Below, piece by piece: positions 10,530-20,349 of a DNA stretch of 64,000 nucleotides. The position numbers and the translations under genes are program-made. Origin of the DNA: Mantamonas sphyraenae (taxonomy: Eukaryota; CRuMs; Mantamonadidae); the NCBI GenBank assembly GCA_026936335.1, contig JAPMXV010000007.1:248001-312000 (forward strand). The letters run 5' to 3'. The stretch's first letter is position 1. Every line of letters begins with the position of its first letter. The notes beneath the pieces are model-generated. The model did not search any database, was not told where the DNA came from, and was given only the letters and a program-made list of their open reading frames with translations.

Positions 10530-12583
10530 CTATTTGTCTTGCTCTTCCTCACGCACACCCCCTCCTCTGCCAAACCGGATCGGTTTCACTGATCCACCAT
10601 CATCATTCCCACGTGGAGTTGCACGTGTGCCCCGCTTCTTGTTGCTGTTCCCTCTCGACGCCGAAAATCTCCCACCCTGCACCTTGGGTGTCGCCGTGTC
10701 TCCCGCCCAGTCCTTGGGGGGTTTGAACGACACAACCTGCACCGTTGGTTCGTTGTCTTTGTTGTCTTTGTCCTCTTTGCCCTTGCGATGCTGTCGTCTC
10801 TCCCTGTTTCTGCGTTTCCGTTGCACAGCGCGACCTGAACTCGGCTGATGGGGTTCGCTCTCGTCGGTCTTTTCACCTGTTTGTTGTTTCTCTTTGTTGC
10901 TCACCAGCTCCAGAAGCTCGTTCAGCTCCTGTTGCTTGTCCGACCGCTGTTTCGCGCTCAACCTTGTTGGCCGTCTGGGTCCCGCATCCGTTGCCATCCA
11001 CCGTAGCACCTTGTCCATCACCTCGTCCGGAAGCGTGCACCACAGGGCGCTGGGTTTGTACTCGTCCATGCCGCCAGCCTCGAACATGAGAAACCGTTCG
11101 CTCAGATTGAGCATCACCACTGTCTCCATCTCCTCATCCAGTGCCCTTCCGTACAACCAGTGCCACTCCTTGCGCCAACACGCGCCTAAAGCCACCTCTG
11201 ATGCGCATTTTGTGTCGCCATCGTGCTTCACCCATGGCTGCGCACCCATCTCTTGCAACAACGCTACCACGGCGTCGTCCTCCCGTGCCACTGCCTGGGC
11301 CAACGCAGTGCCTTTCTCCCTCCACACCGTCGTGTTTGCATTCACACCCCGTGATTTCAGCTCCTTCATCGTCTGCACATCTGATTTGCTGGCGGCTTCG
11401 ACGAAATCCCATGCGCGGTTCCAATTGGCGTTTGCTGCTTGACTGGGCACTGATTCGCAAGTCTTGTTGTGTCGTACCACTTCTCGTCTCCATGCAAAAT
11501 CACCCACGATGTTCTGTAGGGTGGTGTTGTGCATGAGGAGCGCGGACAAGGCATCGGCGCCCTCTTTGGGGATCAGGTTGAACATGAGATCCAACGTGTG
11601 CAATGTGCTGTTGTCCTCCAAGGCGATGGCCAATGCCACAGCCCCCTTTGCGCCAAAGTCGTTCGAGGAAAGATCCAACTTTTGCAGTGTCGCGTTGTCC
11701 ACGAGTCCCATGCACAGAGAGATGCACCCATCATCTCCAAGAGACGTGTAAGCCAGGCCCAACGAATGCAGCGTCTCGTTCTTCTGCAATGCGTTGGCCA
11801 GTGCTGCTGCTCCTGTGGGGCCAATGTGGTTCTCCACAAGGATGAGGGTCTGCAGTGAGGTGTTGTCCTCCAACGCAGCCGCCAGGGCCAGCATGCCCTC
11901 ACTCCCAATCATGCTATCTTCCAAATCCAAGTACTGTAGAGCCGTGTCTCCTTGCAACACAGTGGACAGAGCACATGCACCTGTGTCCGTGAGTTTGTTG
12001 AACGCGAGCTTCAACCACGACAGCGTCGTGTTTGCTCGCAGCGCGTTGGACAATGCCTCGGCACCTGCCACGCCAATGTGGTTGCTTGAAAGATCCAGTG
12101 TTTGCAGTGTCGAGTTGTGGTGCAGACCCTCGGCCAGGGCAGCGACACCGTCGTCCCCGAGGTTGTTCATGCGCAAGTTCAACCGCTGCAGGGACGCATT
12201 CACCTGCAGCAGTGTTCCCAATGCGGTCGCACCATCCTCATGTATGTCATTGCCTCCCAGGTCCAAACACGTGAGTGTTGTGTTGTTGTGCAGGGCCACA
12301 GCAAGCGCCTCGGTTCCTTCGTTTCCAATTTTGGCGTAGAAAAGGTTCAGGGTGCGCAGCGGGGTGTTGTCTCGCAACGCCAAGGAAAGAGTCACCACCA
12401 TCTCCACGCTGTCAATGTCCACGTGGTCAAAGTCGAGTGACTGCCGCTGTGTGTGAGTTTTCTTCGTATCGGGCATCACACTCTGTCCTGCCGTACCTCC
12501 CCGACCATGCGCATCGCCTCTGCTGTCCCGTCAACGTCTCCGCTGTTCAACAAATACCTCCAATTGATGTCAGCGCTGTCCAT
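10530..12583 (-). CDS. NLRC3-like leucine-rich-repeat protein with ankyrin-like region and basic tail
   Basis: Exon 1 (12583-12497, 29 codons from MDSADINWRYLL) joins exon 2 (12446-10530) across a 50 nt intron ending ACACACAG; 667 aa in total. A start at 12476 without the intron is the alternative. Residues about 30-330 hold about ten RI-type LRRs of the form LQTLDLSSNHIGVAGAEAL. An ankyrin-like stretch (FVEAASKSDVQTMKELKSRGVNANT) follows, then LPDEVMDKVLRW matching the sister gene. A 150-residue Lys/Arg/Gly-rich tail (RKRRNRERRQHRKGK) ends the protein; it could be nuclear or RNA-binding. No NACHT domain is present, so this is not an NLR receptor despite the similar repeats. It is divergent from mitochondrial EF-Tu. 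Confidence 0.75.
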
Positions 12584-12807
12584 GGTGACGGACAATGGAG
12601 AAATTGGTCGCACCTGCGCTTCAGCACACCACCACGCTCTGCACAACAAACAGCAACGCATGGAATGGCTCACAGGGAAACATGGAAATCCCTCCCCTCC
12701 CCCCCCCCCACTCCCCCACATGGAAGCACACCATGCGCAATCCAACCACCACTGTGCTCCCGCTGCTGCGCGGGGGAACCCATCTTGAAACAGACACAAC
12801 GCACAAG
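12584..12807. promoter_or_regulatory. divergent intergenic spacer, LRR gene / mitochondrial EF-Tu
   Basis: This 224 bp spacer between divergent starts contains a C-rich tract at about 12691-12719. No gene is seen in it. Confidence 0.4.
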
Positions 12808-14650
12808 ATGTTTAGCCGATCGACTCGTAGCAGCGCAGGTGTGCTTGGTTCGCTGGTGAGCGGAAGCACGACAGTGGTGGAGCAGCAGGGTGTGGTCAAT
12901 GTGTTGGCGCTGCGCATGTACGCCGCCGATTTCCAGAGGAACAAGCGCCACATCAACATCGGCACCATCGGCCACGTCGACCACGGCAAGACGACTCTCA
13001 CTGCAGCCATTACCAAGGGTACGTGGGCTGCGTGTGCGCTTGTGCGACACCGAAGCGCAAATTCCTGACAACGCCCTTTGGCCGAATCCACTCACTCCCC
13101 CCCCCTCGCCTCCATTCATGCACACATTGCACTCTCGCAACCCACAGTGCTGGGTGAGGCGGGAAACGCCGAGTTCCGCTCGTACGACCAGATCGACAAC
13201 GCCCCAGAGGAGAAGGCTCGCGGTATCACGATTGCGACGTCGCACATCGAGTATGAGGTAACGTTTGGGCTGGACATACACACACACATACACACATATG
13301 CACACGGCAGCACACTTGGACCCTGTCTTTCTCCACCCAGCCACCGCACGCTAACCCCGACACGTGTGGCGCCCCACAGACGGAAAAGACTCACTTCAGC
13401 CACGTCGATTGCCCCGGTAAGTTGTGGCAAATGCAAATCCGTCGAAGCCGCGCTTGCGTGTAGCACGGCAGCAGACGGTCTCGGCAGAGGATGTGCATGT
13501 GTGCTAGCGCCACTGGAGATGCCCACCGATGCATGTGCACAGCGTGTGGCGGTGGCCCTTTGGCGTGATGGGAGTTCGGAGGGGTGCGGGTGCTTCGGGA
13601 GATTTTCCACAGCGGACGGTGCAAACCAAACTGACGCACGGATGATTACGCCTTTTCCATCTCCCCCCAACCCCCACCTTTCACACAGGCCACGCGGACT
13701 ACGTGAAGAACATGATCACGGGTGCATCGCAGATGGATGGTGCCATCATTGTGGTGAGCGCGACGGACGGACAGATGCCGCAGACGCGCGAGCATCTGCT
13801 GCTTGCGAAGCAGGTTGGGGTCAAGGACCTGGTGGTGTTTATGAACAAGGTGGACCAGGTGGACGATGAGGACATGCTGGAGCTTGTGGAGCTGGAAATG
13901 CGCGAGGTTGTGTCGTCGTACGGGTTTGACGGCGACAACGTGCCGGTGGTGCGTGGCAGTGCGCTGGCAGCGTTGGAGGACAAGGATCCGGAGGGCATTG
14001 GCAAAGCAGCCATTCTGGAGTTGATGGCAGCCGTGGATGAGACGTTTCCGGACCCCGAGCGTGACGTGGACAAGCCGTTCCTGTGTCCCGTGGAGGATGT
14101 GCACTCCATCGGCGGCCGTGGCACGGTGGTGACCGGACGCATCGAGCGCGGTGTGATCAAGCCCGGTGACGAGGTGGAGATTGTGGGCATCAACGAGAAA
14201 CCCATCCGCACGACGGTGACGGGCCTGGAGGCCTTCCACAAGAACCTGGATCAGGGCCAGGCAGGCGACAACCTGGGCATGCTGCTGCGTGGCACCAAGC
14301 CCTACAGCAGCAAGGATCGCGACGGCGTGCGCAAGGGCCAGGTGTTGGCTGCCCCGGGCACGTGCACCGCACACAAGAAGTTCAAGGCCGAGATGTACTT
14401 CCTCACCAAGGACGAGGGAGGTCGCCACACCCCGGTGTCCTCCAACTACAAGCCCCAGTTCTTCTTCCGCACGGGCGACGTCACAGGCACCCTCAACCTG
14501 CCCGAGGGCACCCCGATTGCCGTGCCGGGTGACAACTGCCTGGTCGAGGTCGAGCTGCTCTACCCCGTTGCCATGGAGCCCGGTCTGCGTCTCACCGCAC
14601 GCGAGGGCAACCGCACCATCGGCACCGCCGTCATTTCCGAAGTGATGTGA
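12808..14650 (+). CDS. TUFM: mitochondrial translation elongation factor Tu
   Basis: Exons 12808-13018, 13148-13257, 13380-13416 and 13689-14650 join to 439 aa. EF-Tu delivers aminoacyl-tRNA to the organellar ribosome. The first about 45 residues are Ser/Thr/Arg-rich with few acids, as in a mitochondrial transit peptide. GTPase motifs are G1 GHVDHGKT (about 55-62), switch [16 protein letters not shown]3 DCPGH rebuilt across the 37-nt exon 3, and G4 NKVD. Domain 2 and 3 sequences include [14 protein letters not shown] and FFRTGDVTG. The split around G1-G3 into very small exons contrasts with the 962-nt last exon. All introns are GT-AG with CACAG acceptors. A plastid origin is less likely given the context. 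Confidence 0.95.
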
Positions 14651-14671
14651 GCTGGTTGTTTGGTTGTGTGT

Positions 14672-14708
14672 GCTTGGGATGGGATGGGGTGGGATGGGAT
14701 GGGATGGG
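14672..14708 (+). repeat. GGGAT-type G-rich pentamer repeat after EF-Tu
   Basis: A short tract of GGGATGGGGTGGGATGGGAT character lies just after the EF-Tu stop codon. Repeated GGG runs could form a G-quadruplex in the 3' UTR. Confidence 0.7.
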
Positions 14709-14912
14709 TGCGAGTGCAGTGACGCAGATCCAAAAAAAACAGAACCAATACATCTCCCCCCCCCCCCAGGGTTGAGATCGACACCTCCTGCATTACCGGG
14801 CTGTCCGGTACAGTACGTAGGGATGACTCATGGGTCTCTGTGCGCTGGAGGGAAGCCAACCAAAAGCCCCAACCCCCCAAACCCCATGAGTCATCGAAAG
14901 GAACGGCAGCAC

Positions 14913-15547
14913 ATGGCTGCGGTGGCGCTGGCGTGGGTGGTGGTTATGTGTGGAGTGTGTGTGTGCAACAGTGTGGCGCTGAAGCACGACCTGGTGATTA
15001 CCGGGGACACGCGGTCGGCGTGGCACATTCAGTCGTTTGGCTTTGAGGCCGGCGGCGTCATGGACATGCGCATGCCCTACCTCGACCTGCAACCCATCCA
15101 CAAGGCCGAGTTTACACCCACCACCACGCCCATCTCGGCCGTGGAGGCGGTCAAGCTGGCCACGGGGGACGACGACGGGACGGCGGCCGCTGGGAAAGAC
15201 GGAAGCGCGGCGTCGGACTTGGACGCCTCCGTGGACGAGGAACACGTGCCGACGGGCGTCAACATGTCCTCGGGATGGAAGCAGCACCGTGTGGGATTCC
15301 TGATTAAGGAAACGCAACGGGATGCATCGTTGTTCCTGGAGCAGTACGCAGGGGCGAGCAAGTGTCTGTTTGATTACGACCAAGTCAGCACCCACGACGT
15401 GGTGCTCATGCTCAGCAATGCCAGCACAGATTGGAAGGACTGGAGCTGGCACGACGTCGTGGCCAAGAAGGACGTGGGCATGTTTAACCTCTTCTTTGTC
15501 AACTGCGAACCCAACACACAGGTCTCCTTCGAGGTAGGGCCGTGACG

Positions 15548-15579
<32 letters not shown>

Positions 15580-16615
15580 ACCCAAAGTAGGGTGTCTGTC
15601 TGATCACTCACCTTGCCTTTCCCCTTTGCTCGCCCATCTCTCCCACCGACACATTCCATTCTCCATTTTCCCTCGCGCACAGCTCAAGGTGGAACAGTAC
15701 AACCCGGGACCGAACTATTTGAGTTCGGGGGACATGCCTCTGCCGACCATGTACACGTTGTTTACGCTGGTGATGGGTGCCATGTCGATCGGATGGTTCA
15801 TGACGGTGCGGGAGAATCGTGCCAATGCCAACCGTGTGCACCACCTCATGTCGGCGCTGCTGGTGATCAAAGCATTGAGTTTGGGCACAGAGGCGTTGCG
15901 CATGCATGCCATTGCATCGACGGGCGACTCCACAGGCTGGTCCGTCCTGTTTTACATCTTTACGTTTGCCAAGGGCATGCTGCTGTTTACGATTGTGCTG
16001 CTGATCGGCACGGGCTGGTCCTTCATCAAACCGTTTCTGTCGCAGCGGGAGAAGCGCATCTTTGCCCTGGTACTGCCTCTGCAGGTGTTGGACAACATTG
16101 CGCTGATTGTGGTGCAGGAAATGGCACCGGGCAGTGTGGCGTGGCTGTCGTGGCATGACATGCTGCGTGTCCTCGACGTCGTCTGCTGCTGTGCCATTCT
16201 GTTTCCCATCATGTGGAGCATGCAGCACCTGAAACAGAGTGTGGGCTCGGGCGACAGCAAGGAGGCACACAACCTCCGCAAACTGCGTCTGTTTCAACAG
16301 TTCTACGGCGCCGTGGTGATGTACATCTACTTTACGCGCATCATTCTCTACCTCCTCAACACCACCGTCTCCTTCCGACACACGTATCTGCACCCGCTGT
16401 TTGACGAGGTTGCCGCCGTTGCCTTTTACACCTTTCTGATGGTCAAGTTTCGCCCTGTGGCCAACAACCAATACTTTGCCCTGGGCCAGGACGACGGCGA
16501 CGACATCGAACTCAACAACATCCAGGGCGCAGACGCAGGCGTGCGTGTGCGCGAAGTCCAGGCCATGGGTGTCCATGAGCGTGACGACGACGTGCACGAT
16601 GTGGAGGACGATTGA
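14913..16615 (+). CDS. GPR107: GPR107/GPR108-type lung seven-transmembrane protein
   Basis: Exons 14913-15533 and 15683-16615 join to 517 aa; an in-frame ATG at 14886 would add nine residues before the signal peptide. The protein has a hydrophobic signal sequence and a luminal beta-rich domain (about 30-215, with an acidic insert). A seven-helix core follows, starting with LPTMYTLFTLVMGAMSIGW. The GOLD-linked seven-TM core (YFTRIILYLLNTTVSFRHTYL, FTFLMVKFRP-like end) matches the GPR107/108 and GPR180/TMEM87 group. Those proteins act in the Golgi and endosomal system. The C-terminal tail is acidic. The intron begins with a (CA)n run at 15548-15572. The CDS ends 136 bp before the convergent membrane-protein gene. 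Confidence 0.85.
15548..15572. repeat. (CA)n microsatellite in GPR107-like intron
   Basis: A CA dinucleotide run begins 14 nt inside the donor of the intron. Confidence 0.95.
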
Positions 16616-16639
16616 GTGAGAGGCACACAATGGACAGAC

Positions 16640-16667
16640 AAGAGAGAGAGAGAGAGAGAGAGAGAGG
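16640..16667. repeat. (AG)n microsatellite between convergent genes
   Basis: A perfect AG run lies in the 136 bp between the stop codons of the GPR107-like and polytopic membrane genes. Confidence 0.95.
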
Positions 16668-16751
16668 GTGAGCAGCAGAGCAGAGAGAAATGAAACGACA
16701 CACGCGTGGGCAACGTGTGTGTTTGCATGGCAAAGACTGTTCGACGTTTGT

Positions 16752-18132
16752 TCATGCGTTGAGCGATCCCTGGGTCGAGTGCTGCGGGTTTTCCCGTGCA
16801 AACACACGCTCCTTGAGGCCCTTGCCAAAGTTGCGCCAGCAGCGGACGCAGCGGTAGAGTAGGAGGAGGTGGATGACGACGGCGACGCATCCAAAAACAA
16901 TAAACGGGGGCTTCCACACGTTGGGGTAGAGGGAGGGCGAGAAGAAGAACTCTTGGATCTTCCAGACGATGTACACAATATAGACGGGCCAGACGGCAAC
17001 AAACAGGTAAAGGAGGGATGACTGCTCCTCCTGCACTCCCTGCCACCCGAGGCCAGCCCAGCCAAACATGATCACCAGCGCCACAATGTCTGCATACAAC
17101 TCCCAATCCTGCAGCTTGAACAGAAACAGACCCGACATGCACACCAGCAGCGTAGCCAGTCCGCAGGTGATCTTCAGCAGGGCAAAGTAGATCTGGTAAT
17201 CTCGAAACATATCTAAACGTGCGTGTGCGTGCGTGTGCATGTGTGTGTGCATATGTGGTTGGATGGCAGATAGGAATGTCAGCCGTGTGACCTCTCGTTG
17301 GGGGGGTTCCCCATGTGTGGGAATGTCTGCAAACGTGCGTGTGTGTGTGTCAACTTGCCATGATAGCGGACATCGGCGCCGAGGGTCTTGTACACGCGCC
17401 AGCCAAACTCGTTGTAAATGCGGTAGCCAAAGACCAGGGTGATGGGAGTGAATACGGCGACAGCTGAGGGTGGGTCACGTGCGACGGGTGGGTGGCGAGA
17501 CGGCAGTGTGAGGGTGGGTGGTGGGCGCCACAGGGGCCAGGAAACACTCGCGGGGGGCGGGGGAGGAGCAATGCACACACGGGAACCGGGAAAACCCTGG
17601 AGATCGGCTCGGACGGAGCGAGAGGACGAGACGGGCGCTGGCACAAATGAAACACACCTGCGAGACGGATGGTGTAGGCGACCGAGTGGTCTTCGTAGGT
17701 AAAGTAGGTGAAGATGACGTAGAAGGCGAGAAAGAGGGAGCTGAGAAGGAAGCAAAAGTGCTCGTAAACATTCTCCTTGCGCACGCCGTCGACGGCAAAG
17801 TAGACGGTCATGACGGCGCTGAGAATGACCAGCACAGAGTTGTACTCCAGACGTACGTCGTTGGCGGCGTGGCCTTCCAAGAGGATGATGATGGTGAGGG
17901 TGACGTAGACGAGAAACTCAAAGGCCACAAAGAGCAGCAGCCGCTTGGCTTCGTCGGAAATCTCAAAGCTTGGCGTCCGTGGCTCTGGCGACCACACCAA
18001 AGGCGTGCTTTCGTCCTTGCCCCCGTGACCGCTGCTCTTGTGTGTGTGCGAGCCTGTCCCCGCGCCAGCCTGTGTTTGGGCCGACGGTCTGGCCGCCTGG
18101 GTGGAGGTGGCGCCGTACGACGAAGACGACAT
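16752..18132 (-). CDS. unrecognised polytopic membrane protein, with a GC-AG intron
   Basis: Exons 18132-17658, 17463-17359 and 17212-16752 join to 346 aa. I do not recognise the family. The first about 55 residues are Ser/Thr/Gly-rich and soluble. Then about eight hydrophobic helices follow: for example LLLFVAFEFLVYVTLTIIILL, FCFLLSSLFLAFYVIF, FALLKITCGLATLLVCMSGL and PPFIVFGCVAVVIHLLLLY. Aromatic, charged turns (YRIYNEFGWRVYK, FRDYQIYFALLK) separate them. The tail is basic and then polar. The second intron only keeps frame if its donor is GC (CATG|GCAAGT) with acceptor GTTTAG. That gives YHDMFRDYQ, whereas the adjacent GT would break the frame. The gene is divergent from the EEP gene with 78 bp between starts. 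The role may be a transporter or a sensor; no catalytic motif was seen. Confidence 0.75.
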
Positions 18133-18210
18133 TTCTTCGAGTGGATTGGTTGGCTTCGCGCAGGAATAACCAAAAGAAAGACGACGAAAGCAAGTGGCAA
18201 GTGACAACCC

Positions 18211-19662
18211 ATGGCCCTACGCGGTGCAGGCGGCGTTGTGTCGATGTGGACGGTGGTGTTGTTGGGGCTGGTGGTGGTGGCCCAGACGCTGGTGATCAGC
18301 TGGTTGATGGTCCACGGCGGCCACAGCGCAGACAATGCACCAGAGATGAAGGGAAACGGGCGGATAGGTGCAAGGGATGCGTCTGCACGTGACGTGACGA
18401 TAGAGGCGGGGCGTGGGGCGAGTGTGGGGAGCTCCACGGCGGTGGAAGAGCAGGTGGGTGATCACAGTGATCAGGACCGCAAAGCGCTATTGTATCTTTT
18501 TCACAAGTTTCGCCAGGCGGCTGCACAGGTGAAACGGATGGTGTTGCAACGGAAGCATGGAAATCGAGTGGATGTGGATGTCGGGGTGGCAGGGATGGAG
18601 GCGGTGTTGGGTCGACGGTACCTGCTTCCGGAGGCGTTGCGTGTGGCCACGTACAACATTTGGCACACCAACGCACCGTGGGAAAAGCGACTGGAGGCCA
18701 TGGGTGGAGAGCTGCGACGGGTCAAGGTGGATGTGCTGGGGTTGCAGGAGGTGCGGCAGGTGGACGGGGAGAGCCAGGCACACGTGTTGTTGAGGCGTGT
18801 GGCTGCTCACATGTTCCACGTGGTGTACACCCCGGTGATGAACCAGGGCCAAGCAGACGAGGAGGGGTTGGCCATCCTGTCACGGTTCCCATTTGTGTGG
18901 CACAAGACGGTGGAACTGGTGCCGGAGAACAAGCAGGTGGCAGGACACACCCTGGGCTTGCGCAAGGTGTTGCATGCGTTGGTGGACGTAGGAGGTGCGT
19001 TGGGCCGTGTGCATGTGCTCAACACTCACCTGGCCATCTTTGACGTGGAACAGTGTGTGAGCGTGCGGCAGCTGGCCGAGTATGTGTTCAGCTTGGGCGA
19101 CGAGCATCCCGTCGTCCTCGTGGGCGACTTTAATGCCTACTTTGACTTTGAATGGCCCATGGATTGGCTCACCGACATGCACAACCCGTTCTTTGCCACG
19201 GCGTTGAATCCCTGCCGTCAGCAAGTCCTGCGCTTTGCCCAAACGAGGCAGCAGGAAGAGAAGAATGGAACAAAGGGGGGGCAACTGCACGATGCATGGC
19301 GTTGGGTGTACCCACTGGAAGATCTGCAGACGCAGAAGGAGGGATGGTGGAGTGTGCCGCCCGCGCTGCCAGGGTACACATTCAGCAACTTTGACCGTGA
19401 GAGGATGGAGGACTCGTCGCGTCCGGACCGTGTGTTGTGGTACGACGGTCAGGAGCGGATGGTGCAGATGGATGTGGGGCTGTTTGGGCAGCAGGAGCTG
19501 GAGGGTGAGGAGAACGTGTACGCCAGCGACCATCGAGGTGTGCTGGCTGTGTTTGGGATCGATGCCACGGGGGGAAGAGGGAGGAAGAGCGACCAAGAGA
19601 GGAGACGTGTGGCGTTGGGCTGGATGGAGGTGGAGGCGAGTCGGAGAGGCGGCGCAAGGTGA
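18211..19662 (+). CDS. membrane-anchored endonuclease/exonuclease/phosphatase-fold enzyme
   Basis: A single exon of 483 aa carries an N-terminal signal anchor (about residues 8-33) followed by a polar linker and an EEP (DNase I-like) domain from about residue 140. The catalytic signatures are all present: VATYNIWHTN, LGLQEVR (metal-binding Glu), LNTHLAIF, VLVGDFNAYFDFEWP and SDHRGVLAVFG (Asp-His). Family members are metal-dependent phosphodiesterases such as neutral sphingomyelinases, inositol phosphatases and nucleases. The single anchor and probable lumenal/extracellular domain suggest a lipid or nucleotide substrate, but the sequence does not decide which. The last about 25 residues are basic. 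It is followed 75 bp later by the AN1 zinc-finger gene on the same strand. Confidence 0.85.
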   Translation: MALRGAGGVVSMWTVVLLGLVVVAQTLVISWLMVHGGHSADNAPEMKGNGRIGARDASARDVTIEAGRGASVGSSTAVEEQVGDHSDQDRKALLYLFHKFRQAAAQVKRMVLQRKHGNRVDVDVGVAGMEAVLGRRYLLPEALRVATYNIWHTNAPWEKRLEAMGGELRRVKVDVLGLQEVRQVDGESQAHVLLRRVAAHMFHVVYTPVMNQGQADEEGLAILSRFPFVWHKTVELVPENKQVAGHTLGLRKVLHALVDVGGALGRVHVLNTHLAIFDVEQCVSVRQLAEYVFSLGDEHPVVLVGDFNAYFDFEWPMDWLTDMHNPFFATALNPCRQQVLRFAQTRQQEEKNGTKGGQLHDAWRWVYPLEDLQTQKEGWWSVPPALPGYTFSNFDRERMEDSSRPDRVLWYDGQERMVQMDVGLFGQQELEGEENVYASDHRGVLAVFGIDATGGRGRKSDQERRRVALGWMEVEASRRGGAR

Positions 19663-19737
19663 AGCAAGGCAAAAACGGGAGGGTGTCGTGCCACTACAGC
19701 CAATACAGCCCATCAGGGGACATAGAGACAGTGTGTC

Positions 19738-20280
19738 ATGAGCCTGCAGGCGGACGTCAAGGGCCAACACTGTGCGTGGGAGGGATGCAACGCGTTTGAT
19801 TTTCTTCCGTTTCCTTGTGATTCGTGTGGCGAGGTTTACTGCCAGGAGCACTTTAGATGGGAGTCGCACTCGTGCAAAGGGGGAGGGAGGAAGAAAAAGC
19901 AGGCGATTGTGTGCCCTGTGTGCAACAAGCGGGTGCGTGTGGCCAAGGGACAGAGCGAGGACGCGGTGGTGTCAGCGCATCTGGAGTCTGGGTGTGAGTT
20001 GCACCTGCACACAGCAAAGAAGGACAGAGCACACCGGTGTGGGCACTGCGGAACAAAAAGCATGATGTTGATTGAGTGTGATGCGTGTGGGAAGGAGCAT
20101 TGTGTGTCGCACAGGCTCCCAGAGACGCACGAGTGTTCCAGTGGAAGCAGTAGCAACAGTGGGCGGGGTGGGAGTGGGGGTGGTGGGAGGGGTGGGAGTG
20201 GGGGTGGGGGTGGGGGTGGTGGGGGTAGCAGTGGTGATGATGGGGATGGGAAGGGCAAGAAGAAATGTGTGATTCAATGA
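19738..20280 (+). CDS. ZFAND2B: AN1-type zinc-finger protein (ZFAND2-like) with CaaX box
   Basis: A single exon of 180 aa contains two AN1 zinc fingers at about residues 10-50 (CAWEGCNAFDFLPFPCDSC...YCQEHF) and 100-135 (CGHCGTKSMMLIECDACGKEHC). A Gly/Ser-rich linker and a polybasic terminus KGKKKCVIQ follow. Cys-Val-Ile-Gln is a CaaX prenylation motif, as found in animal ZFAND2B/AIRAPL, which binds p97 and ubiquitinated clients at the ER. ZFAND2 proteins deliver ubiquitinated proteins to the proteasome. No ubiquitin-interacting motif is obvious here. The glycine linker is encoded by a G-rich repeat at 20155-20235. It converges with the kelch gene, 69 bp between stops. Confidence 0.85.
   Translation: MSLQADVKGQHCAWEGCNAFDFLPFPCDSCGEVYCQEHFRWESHSCKGGGRKKKQAIVCPVCNKRVRVAKGQSEDAVVSAHLESGCELHLHTAKKDRAHRCGHCGTKSMMLIECDACGKEHCVSHRLPETHECSSGSSSNSGRGGSGGGGRGGSGGGGGGGGGSSGDDGDGKGKKKCVIQ
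20155..20235 (+). repeat. G-rich Gly/Ser codon repeat in ZFAND2-like gene
   Basis: Imperfect GGG(T/A)GTGGG units encode a run of Gly and Ser. Many closely spaced GGG blocks give strong quadruplex-forming potential in the sense strand. Confidence 0.85.
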
Positions 20281-20349
20281 ATTGGGCAGGGGAGACCTGG
20301 GTGCCACAGTGTGCATGGTTGGAGCGCTGCCCACACTAAAAAGATGATG

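Noticed and set aside
10530-12583. NLR-type immune receptor.
   Set aside because: The LRRs resemble NLRC3 but there is no NACHT or NB-ARC domain.
14740-14860. Possible tRNA gene around the sequence after EF-Tu.
   Set aside because: I could not fold an acceptor stem, anticodon arm and T arm together on either strand.
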